A stretch of DNA of 10,956 bases from assembly GCA_045541375.1 (NCBI GenBank), contig JAZQJB010000138.1, positions 1-10,956 of the forward strand, written 5' to 3'. How positions within the stretch are numbered: position 1 is the stretch's first letter; every line of letters begins with the position of its first letter. This document shows positions 5,632 to 10,956 of the stretch, one piece after another. Origin of the DNA: CAG-390 sp045541375 (GTDB lineage Bacteria; Bacillota; Clostridia; Oscillospirales; CAG-272). The notes under the pieces were generated by a model. It did not search any database. It saw only the letters and a list, made by a program, of their open reading frames with translations, and was not told the origin of the DNA. The translations under genes were made by a program, and so were the position numbers.

Positions 5632-5682
5632 ATTCAAAAATGAGATTCCTATCCGACTCTATGAAAATAAAGGAGATCCCCT

Positions 5683-7884
5683 ATGCCTATCAAATTTAAT
5701 CCCGAAAACATGAGCTTTAAGCTGGATACAAATGCGACGAGTTACGTTATGCAGGTGAACAGCTACGGCTATCTTATGCATCATTATTACGGCGCGCTTG
5801 TGAGCGATGACGCGCTTGATTATCTCAATTATGCACAGCGGCATTCCTCGCATTTCCCGCGCGTGGAGATGGAAGGTGGCGGAGTGCCGTTTTTCAGCAA
5901 GTCGGTTCACCGAATGGAATATTCCTGCAACGGTTGCGGCGACTTCAGAGCGAGTGCGCTTTCTCTGCTCCGCGAAAACGGAACGGCTGACACGGATATC
6001 AAGTACGTTTCGCACAAGATCTACGCGGGTAAGCCGAAGATCGAGGGTCAGCCCGCGACTTATGCCGCCGATGACGAGGCGACGACACTCGAGATCACTT
6101 GCCTCGATCCCGTAAGCCTTGCAGAGGTCACACTTTTCTACACCGTTTTCGAAAATCTTGCGGCAATGACTCGCCACGTGATCGTCAAGAATACATCCGA
6201 CAAGGTTATGAACATTCAGCGCGTGCTGAGCGCTTGCGTGGATTTCCACGACGCGAGGGATATGGACTTCATTCACCTTTACGGAAGCTGGTCGAAGGAG
6301 CGCAGATTCGAGAGAATGCCGCTCATTCACGGCTCGCAGAGCGTTTCGAGCAAGCTCGGTTGCTCCTCGCACATGCACAACCCCTTCATCGCGCTCGCTT
6401 CGCACGACGCAACCGAGGATCATGGTGACGTTTACGGATTCAATCTCGTTTACACGGGCAATTTCCTCGCATCGGCGGATATGGATTCCGACGGCGGCGC
6501 GCGCGTGCTGATCGGCATCAATCCCGAGGGATTCAACTGGCGTCTTGAGCCCGGCGAATACTTTGTCGCTCCCGAGGCTGTGATGGTCTATTCGAACACG
6601 GGTCTTGGCGGTATGAGCCGCACCTTCCACAAGCTCTATAGAAATAATCTCTGCCGCGGCGAGTGGAAAACACGGCGACGCCCGATCCTCGTCAACAACT
6701 GGGAGGCGACCTACTTCGATTTCGACGAAGAAAAGCTTTATGATATAGCAAAGACCGCGTCCGAGCTCGGCATCGAGATGCTCGTTATGGACGACGGCTG
6801 GTTCGGCGACCGCAATTCCTCGCGTTCGGCTCTCGGAGATTGGTTCGTCAATGAGGAAAAACTCAAGGGCGGACTCGGCAAGCTTGTCGAGAGAGTCAAC
6901 GGTCTTGGACTCAAATTCGGCATCTGGTTCGAGCCCGAAATGGTGTCAAGGGACAGCGAGCTCTTCCGCGCGCATCCCGATTGGGCTCTGCAGACCCCTG
7001 GCAGACCGATGAGCATTGCGCGCCATCAGTACGTCCTCGATATGACTCGCGCGGACGTCAGGGATTACCTCTTTGCCTGCATCAAAAAGGTTATGGACAG
7101 CGCGAATATCGCGTATATCAAGTGGGACTTCAACCGAAGCCTCACCGAGGTCGGCAGCGCGACTGTCGGCGCGGAGCGTCAGCAGGAGATTTTCCACCGC
7201 TACGTTCTCGGACTTTACGAGCTTCTTGAGCGCGTGCTCACCGCATATCCGCACCTTCTTCTCGAGGGTTGCGCGAGCGGCGGCGGTCGTTTTGACCCCG
7301 CTTGGCTCTATTATTCTCCCCAGTATTGGACGAGCGATGATACCGACGCCATCGAGCGACTTGAAATTCAGTACGGCACCTCGATGTGCTATCCCACGTC
7401 GGCGGTCGGCTCGCACGTTTCGGCTTGCCCGAACCATCAGACGGGCAGAACCACACCGCTCAAGACTCGCGGCAACGTGGCAATGGCGGGCACTTTCGGC
7501 TACGAGCTCGACCTCACCGCGCTGACGGACGAGGAAAAGGAAATAGTCCGCGCGCAGTGCGACGAGTACCGCAAATATTATGACGTCATAAACTACGGCG
7601 AGCTTTACCGCCTCATCTCACCCTGGAAGGACAGAACGAGATGCGCGTGGAGCTACGTTTCGGAGGACAAGCGCGAAGCCCTCGTCACCTACGCGGTTAT
7701 GAGAAGCAGTATTTATGACCTCCACTACATCCGCCTCAAGGGACTTGACCCCGCAAAGCGCTACCTCTGTGAGCAGACGGGCACCGTCCTCTCGGGCGAC
7801 ACCCTTATGAACGCGGGTCTCTGCATCCATGACAGACTGCACGATTTTGATTCCGTCGTGCTCCATTTCACAGCGCAGGAATAA
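5683..7884 (+). CDS. GH36 alpha-galactosidase
   Basis: A 733-residue enzyme, the usual length of the large bacterial GH36 alpha-galactosidases, which remove terminal alpha-1,6-galactose from melibiose, raffinose-family sugars and related galactosides with retention. The N-terminal 330 or so residues are the beta-sandwich domain, the middle is the (beta/alpha)8 barrel, and the last 90 or so form a C-terminal beta domain. Visible catalytic marks are MDDGWFGDR (Asp370/Asp371), WFEPEMV, IKWDFNRS with the nucleophile at Asp482, CASGGGRFD from Cys530, and WTSDDTDAIERL with the acid/base at Asp552. The 482/552 numbering agrees with that reported for the Lactobacillus acidophilus GH36 enzyme, which supports an intact protein. 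No signal peptide is present, so it acts on imported sugars. AGGAG lies 7 nt before the ATG. It is first in a four-gene operon. Linkage and aglycone specificity cannot be read from sequence alone. Confidence 0.96.
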   Translation: MPIKFNPENMSFKLDTNATSYVMQVNSYGYLMHHYYGALVSDDALDYLNYAQRHSSHFPRVEMEGGGVPFFSKSVHRMEYSCNGCGDFRASALSLLRENGTADTDIKYVSHKIYAGKPKIEGQPATYAADDEATTLEITCLDPVSLAEVTLFYTVFENLAAMTRHVIVKNTSDKVMNIQRVLSACVDFHDARDMDFIHLYGSWSKERRFERMPLIHGSQSVSSKLGCSSHMHNPFIALASHDATEDHGDVYGFNLVYTGNFLASADMDSDGGARVLIGINPEGFNWRLEPGEYFVAPEAVMVYSNTGLGGMSRTFHKLYRNNLCRGEWKTRRRPILVNNWEATYFDFDEEKLYDIAKTASELGIEMLVMDDGWFGDRNSSRSALGDWFVNEEKLKGGLGKLVERVNGLGLKFGIWFEPEMVSRDSELFRAHPDWALQTPGRPMSIARHQYVLDMTRADVRDYLFACIKKVMDSANIAYIKWDFNRSLTEVGSATVGAERQQEIFHRYVLGLYELLERVLTAYPHLLLEGCASGGGRFDPAWLYYSPQYWTSDDTDAIERLEIQYGTSMCYPTSAVGSHVSACPNHQTGRTTPLKTRGNVAMAGTFGYELDLTALTDEEKEIVRAQCDEYRKYYDVINYGELYRLISPWKDRTRCAWSYVSEDKREALVTYAVMRSSIYDLHYIRLKGLDPAKRYLCEQTGTVLSGDTLMNAGLCIHDRLHDFDSVVLHFTAQE

Positions 7885-7896
7885 GGAGGAGCGAAA

Positions 7897-9009
7897 ATGG
7901 AAAAGATCCTGACCGCCTTTTGCTACACCGACATACATAATCAGCAATCAATGCTCGATTATCCCACAACGGTGAGAAAGTCGCTCGTCAAGGCAAGCGA
8001 GCTCGCAACCGAGGAGTTCGGGCTTGCGGACGTTGCCCTCGTCGGCGGGGATAACGTGTCGGATTATCCTCATTGGAACAAGTCCTGCTGGTTGCCGAAG
8101 AAGAATTTTCTCGATCTCAAGCAAAAAATGCACGCCTGCATTTCATCGGGCGTGAAGGATGGCAAGGTCCTTTACGTCGCGGGCAACAACGATATGATCC
8201 TCGGCGACATCGGCACGGAGGAGAATGAGCCCTATAATACCACGGATTTTTACGATCTGATGGACGCGGCATTCGGCACTCTTCCCGAAAATGAGAAGAC
8301 CATCCTCGTCTCGAAGGAAAAGCCCGGCGAGCTCTATTGGGGCGCGTTCCATTACATAGTGAACGGCATTGATTTCATCGGGATCAACATCGACCCGAAC
8401 ACGGCGTTCAATTCGCACGAGGGTTATTACAGCGATGAAACTCTCATCTGGGTGAAAAACAAGCTGGGTGAGATCGACCCCGAGGGCACAAAGCCCGTTT
8501 TCGTCGTCGGACACCTCTCCGCTATATGTTATAATAAGGAAGAAAAGCTCTCCGAATCGATGATAAACGGCGACCGCGAGCTCTTTTATGACATTTTCAA
8601 GGGTCACAAAAACGCGTTCTATCTTTACGGTCACATTCACGGCGAAGGCTATTGCTACAAAAATTATTCCTCGGGCGCGGTTTTGCATATTGACGATAAA
8701 AATCTTCCGCTTGATTCGAATTTGAGATCGAATGACTCGCGCGGCAAGAATTATGAATTTACTTTTGTTCATATGGGCGGCTTGCGACCCTTCGGCAAAC
8801 AGTATTTCGAGCAGGACGGACTGACCGGCTATGGCGGGGGCTCCGAGCCAAAATATCACCACGGCACGGCAACGCCGACGCTCGCGCAGTATATGGTCTT
8901 CGAGGTCTACCCCGACCGCGTGGTATTCCACATCCGAAACACAGGTGACTACGAGGGATATGACAAAAAAGATAAGCTTTTGCCGTATACGGTTTACTTT
9001 CAGACCTAA
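7897..9009 (+). CDS. Calcineurin-like metallophosphoesterase
   Basis: A 370-residue protein with the full ordered motif set of the two-metal calcineurin-like phosphoesterase fold: D-x-H at Asp12/His14 (CYTDIHN), GGDN at Asp52, GNND at Asn97-Asp99, GH at His206 (VVGHLS) and GHIHG at His246/His248. The third motif has Asn98 where many members have His, a substitution known from family members with GNCD or GNND sequences that often act on phosphodiesters; this is suggestive only. No signal peptide or membrane helix is present, so it is cytoplasmic. An AAGGAGGA ribosome binding site overlaps the GH36 stop and the intergenic gap is only 12 bp, so the two genes are co-transcribed. The likely substrate is a sugar phosphoester or phosphodiester, inferred from the operon. 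A nucleotide phosphodiesterase role remains possible. Confidence 0.88.
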   Translation: MEKILTAFCYTDIHNQQSMLDYPTTVRKSLVKASELATEEFGLADVALVGGDNVSDYPHWNKSCWLPKKNFLDLKQKMHACISSGVKDGKVLYVAGNNDMILGDIGTEENEPYNTTDFYDLMDAAFGTLPENEKTILVSKEKPGELYWGAFHYIVNGIDFIGINIDPNTAFNSHEGYYSDETLIWVKNKLGEIDPEGTKPVFVVGHLSAICYNKEEKLSESMINGDRELFYDIFKGHKNAFYLYGHIHGEGYCYKNYSSGAVLHIDDKNLPLDSNLRSNDSRGKNYEFTFVHMGGLRPFGKQYFEQDGLTGYGGGSEPKYHHGTATPTLAQYMVFEVYPDRVVFHIRNTGDYEGYDKKDKLLPYTVYFQT

Positions 9010-9035
9010 AACAACATCCAAAAGGAGATGTAAAT

Positions 9036-9854
9036 ATGAAAAACACCAACTCCATTCGCTTGATGACAAGCAACGTTTTGGGAAATTGGCGAGATGGCTT
9101 TATCGAAAATCGCGATGATGTAATGGCGGAGATCTATCTTGATCTTTGCCCCGATGTGATCGCACTTCAGGAGTTTTCCGCACGCTATCGGGGCGAGGAA
9201 AAGGATCTTTTGTCGCTTGTTGCGCCCAAATACAAGGAGATCCTCACCCCGGTGCTCAACCGCAGCCACAACAACTCTACACCTCTTCTTTATAACACGG
9301 AGAGAGTCAAGGTGCTCGACCGGGGCTATTACTTTTTCGCGGACGGCATTTGCGACAACTCCAAGTCGCTTTCCTGGGCGGCGTTTGAGACGATCGACGG
9401 GGGCAAACGCTTTGTTTACGCATCAACGCATTTTATCCACACCTCCGAGGACGGCCGCGTTATTGACGGGGAGCAGGCAAAGCTCTTGTGTGACGGGCTT
9501 GCGGATTTTTATGAGTGCCCTGTGATGATCGGCGGAGACTTTAACAGCAACCGTATGTCGCGCTCCTATGCCAACCTGATCTCGCTCGGATTTGTCGATC
9601 TCTACGAAAAAGCATCCAATCCCCCTACCGTCAAGTCCTACCATCCTTACCCCGTGCTCGATGAAGCTACGCACCTCTACGTGCCAAATCCGGCTCCGAT
9701 CGTTGGAGACTTTAACAATTCCATCGATCACATCTTCTATTACGGTACGCCCGAGCGGCTGCCAACGGTGGAGCATTTTGACATTCTCACAGATGTACGC
9801 TCTCAGATCGCAAGCGATCACTGTCCCGTTTTTGTCGATCTGGTGCTTCAATAA
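9036..9854 (+). CDS. Endonuclease/exonuclease/phosphatase (EEP) family hydrolase
   Basis: A 272-residue protein with a complete EEP-superfamily active site: Asn13 (SNVLG), Glu46 (ALQEF), His132 (STHFIH), Asp168 and Asn170 (GGDFNS), Asp231 (SIDHIFY), and Asp261-His262 (SDHCPVFVD). The family includes DNase I, exonuclease III, sphingomyelinases and inositol-polyphosphate 5-phosphatases, all Mg2+-dependent phosphoester hydrolases. Nothing here resembles the DNA-binding loops of exonuclease III, and the setting in a sugar operon favours a small-molecule phosphodiester or phosphate ester; this is inference. It has no signal peptide. A strong AAGGAGATG site lies just before the start, 26 bp after the previous gene. 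Finding two unrelated phosphohydrolase folds side by side is notable. Confidence 0.88.
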   Translation: MKNTNSIRLMTSNVLGNWRDGFIENRDDVMAEIYLDLCPDVIALQEFSARYRGEEKDLLSLVAPKYKEILTPVLNRSHNNSTPLLYNTERVKVLDRGYYFFADGICDNSKSLSWAAFETIDGGKRFVYASTHFIHTSEDGRVIDGEQAKLLCDGLADFYECPVMIGGDFNSNRMSRSYANLISLGFVDLYEKASNPPTVKSYHPYPVLDEATHLYVPNPAPIVGDFNNSIDHIFYYGTPERLPTVEHFDILTDVRSQIASDHCPVFVDLVLQ

Positions 9855-9882
9855 ATCACTTTACATATAAGGAGACAAAACG

Positions 9883-10737
9883 ATGTTACTTTCAGCAAAT
9901 ATGATCAGACTTCACGACACCTTCGGAATTGAAAAAATGTTTGACGTCATGGCGTCGGCGGGCATCGAAGGCATTGATTTCAACAACGACGTCCACGAAT
10001 ATTGCACCACCGAGCACGATGCAGAGTTTTACCGCGAGCTCGGCAAGTATGCCGCATCGCGCGGAGTTGCGATCTGTCAGGCGCACGCGCCCTTCCCCTC
10101 AAGCTACGTTGAGGAGGATAAGTCGGCAAAGAGATTCGAGGAGATCGTTCAGGGCATCAGAAACGCGGCGTATCTCGGCGCGCCGATGATCGTCGTTCAC
10201 CCCTGCACCCACCTTGATTTCTCGGTCGAGGGCAATCCCGAGATCTTGTTTGAATATAACCTCGATTTCTATAAAAAACTCATCCCCGTTGCGCGCGAGT
10301 GCGGCATCAAGATCGCGATCGAGAATATCGGCAGAGTTTCGATCACCTCGACCCCCGAAAGACTCAACAAGCTTTTCGATACTCTCAACGATCCCGTGTT
10401 CACCGTTTGCTTCGACGTCGGACATTGCCTGCTCCAGGGCGTTGACCCCGCAGAGGCTATCCGCGCGATCGGACCCAGACTCGTTGACGGTTGCACCCAC
10501 GTTCACGACAACAACGGTGACCGCGACACCCATACCCTGCCCTATTACGGCAAGGTCGATTGGGAAAGCGTAATGAAGGCGCTTGCCGACATCGATTATC
10601 AGGGCGACCTCAACTACGAGGCTTCGGCGTTCATCAAGGACATTCCCGTCGCGCTCTACTATGACGGTCTCACCTATATGGCAAAGGTCGGACGCTATCT
10701 GATCGAAAGATTCGAGTACTATAAAGAGAATAAATAA
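9883..10737 (+). CDS. Sugar phosphate isomerase/epimerase-like TIM barrel
   Basis: A 284-residue protein of the xylose-isomerase-like TIM-barrel superfamily (AP_endonuc_2 / PF01261). The divalent metal ligands expected for the family can be placed: Glu147 (IAIEN), Asp178 (CFDVGH, with His181), His208 (VHDNNGD) and Glu246 (NYEAS). Other active-site pieces are QAHAPFPSSY and VVHPCTHLD. Members isomerise or epimerise keto-sugars, sugar acids or inosose (for example IolE, IolI and tagatose epimerases) in the cytoplasm. It is the last gene of the operon, with an AAGGAG site 8 nt before the ATG, a 28-bp gap after the EEP gene and a strong terminator just after it. It probably processes the released sugar or aglycone. 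The actual substrate is unknown. Confidence 0.88.
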   Translation: MLLSANMIRLHDTFGIEKMFDVMASAGIEGIDFNNDVHEYCTTEHDAEFYRELGKYAASRGVAICQAHAPFPSSYVEEDKSAKRFEEIVQGIRNAAYLGAPMIVVHPCTHLDFSVEGNPEILFEYNLDFYKKLIPVARECGIKIAIENIGRVSITSTPERLNKLFDTLNDPVFTVCFDVGHCLLQGVDPAEAIRAIGPRLVDGCTHVHDNNGDRDTHTLPYYGKVDWESVMKALADIDYQGDLNYEASAFIKDIPVALYYDGLTYMAKVGRYLIERFEYYKENK

Positions 10738-10748
10738 TGCAAAATGAA

Positions 10749-10794
10749 AAGGGCTGTTTCACATGAATCTGAAATAGCCCTTGCTTTTTCTTTT
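10749..10794. terminator. Strong terminator of the alpha-galactosidase operon, bidirectional
   Basis: A 13-bp stem pairs 10749-10761 with 10770-10782 (one wobble) around an 8-nt loop, followed by a T tract (10785-10794, one C). An A-rich stretch lies before it (about 10739-10750), so it could also stop transcription from the right on the minus strand. It is 11 bp after the isomerase stop. Confidence 0.9.
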
Positions 10795-10827
10795 GCATAG
10801 TCAGGTTTGGCACATAAATAACATTCG

Positions 10828-10956
10828 TCATCTTTTGGAAGATTTTCGCTTCGCGAAAAACGGTATCTTAAAAGGCGCCTCATTCGTCGCTTCGCGCCAC
10901 CTGTCTCGCTGCGGCTCGGTCACGCCGCGGGTCTGACAGTCCCCCGGACTGTCATT
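10828..10956 (-). CDS. Possible 3' end of a minus-strand gene running through repeat DNA (doubtful)
   Basis: On the minus strand a frame enters from the right edge and stays open for 42 codons before TGA at 10830-10828. The residues include GVTEPQRDRWREATNEAP and a basic tail FFAKRKSSKR. The composition is that of translated GC-rich palindromic repeat rather than of a folded protein. A long open frame in GC-rich DNA is weak evidence. The bidirectional terminator at 10749-10794 would suit a convergent gene end. It is either a real gene tail extended by repeat insertion, or noise. Confidence 0.22.
   Translation of the reverse strand, partial: NDSPGDCQTRGVTEPQRDRWREATNEAPFKIPFFAKRKSSKR
10843..10956. 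repeat. GC-rich hairpin-bearing intergenic repeat, cut by the window edge
   Basis: Two tight hairpins frame this stretch: TTTTCGC/GCGAAAA (10843-10849 with 10853-10859) and TGACAGTCC/GGACTGTCA (10934-10942 with 10946-10954, 9 bp perfect with a CCC loop). Between them lies GC-rich, stop-poor sequence unlike the AT-rich intergenic DNA elsewhere in the window. This is the look of a dispersed palindromic repeat of the kind common in gut Clostridia. Its extent to the right is unknown. Confidence 0.45.

Noticed and set aside
5104..5682. Riboswitch or T-box leader in the gap before the alpha-galactosidase
   Set aside because: The structure is a symmetric palindrome that ends before the promoter at 5603-5631, so it is not in the operon's leader. 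No known riboswitch motif was recognised.
5590..5682. Catabolite-responsive (cre) site near the GH36 promoter
   Set aside because: I looked for a TGNAANCGNNNNCA-like pattern around the promoter and leader and saw no convincing match.
5659..6630. Long minus-strand open frame (323 codons) opposite the start of the alpha-galactosidase
   Set aside because: It is a shadow of GH36 codons, rich in V, A, R and H with no domain signal, and it would overlap the promoter leader and ribosome binding site of the GH36 gene.
8143..9069. Minus-strand open frame (308 codons) opposite the metallophosphoesterase
   Set aside because: The sense strand has all five phosphoesterase motifs in order, while the antisense product has none of any family that I know.
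1..10956. CRISPR array, tRNA or rRNA genes, intact insertion sequence or transposase
   Set aside because: No regularly spaced direct repeats, no tRNA-like cloverleaf with a conserved T-arm, no rRNA segments and no transposase motifs were seen on either strand.

Overview
The window looks like a chromosomal segment of an uncultured gut-type Bacillota, probably class Clostridia. The signs are strong AGGAGG-like ribosome binding sites, sigma-A promoters, coding GC near 50-55% with AT-rich intergenic DNA, a MerR-type 19-bp-spacer promoter, and GC-rich palindromic repeats between genes. Every gene recognised with confidence is on the + strand. The lineage is an inference from style, because no rRNA or marker gene is present.

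Layout. (1) Positions 1-119 hold the 3' end of an unrecognised gene. It is followed by an AT-rich stretch with two rho-independent terminators (about 165-201 and 244-285), a doubtful 37-residue ORF, and a good promoter (428-456). (2) Positions 494-3233 form a tightly packed three-gene operon: a cytoplasmic right-handed beta-helix (pectate-lyase-like) protein, an FAD-dependent oxidoreductase, and an archaeal/eukaryotic-type peptidyl-tRNA hydrolase (Pth2). A hairpin at 3258-3304 closes it. (3) Positions 3328-5103 form a self-contained regulatory cassette. A 19-bp-spacer promoter carrying a perfect 10+10 inverted repeat drives a small two-helix membrane protein and, by 4-nt overlap, a MerR-family regulator that starts at TTG. 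The regulator's long C-terminal part is an internally duplicated domain. (4) Positions 5111-5575 are a 465-bp non-coding, nearly full-length imperfect palindrome, best read as a MITE-like or fold-back repeat. (5) Positions 5603-10794 form a four-gene operon with a near-consensus extended -10 promoter: GH36 alpha-galactosidase, a metallophosphoesterase, an endonuclease/exonuclease/phosphatase (EEP) family hydrolase, and a sugar isomerase/epimerase-like TIM barrel. It ends at a strong terminator. (6) The right edge (about 10840-10956) is GC-rich hairpin DNA, probably the start of another dispersed repeat or the 3' end of a minus-strand gene.

How the genes may work together. None of the enzymes has a visible signal peptide, so both operons appear to act in the cytoplasm on imported material. 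The GH36 enzyme would release galactose from alpha-galactosides. The two phosphoester hydrolases and the isomerase suggest that the substrate, or the aglycone left after galactose release, is phosphorylated or cyclitol-like; this is inference. The MerR cassette appears autoregulated and is separated from the GH36 operon by the palindromic element, which lies immediately after the regulator's stop codon and about 28 bp before the GH36 -35 box.
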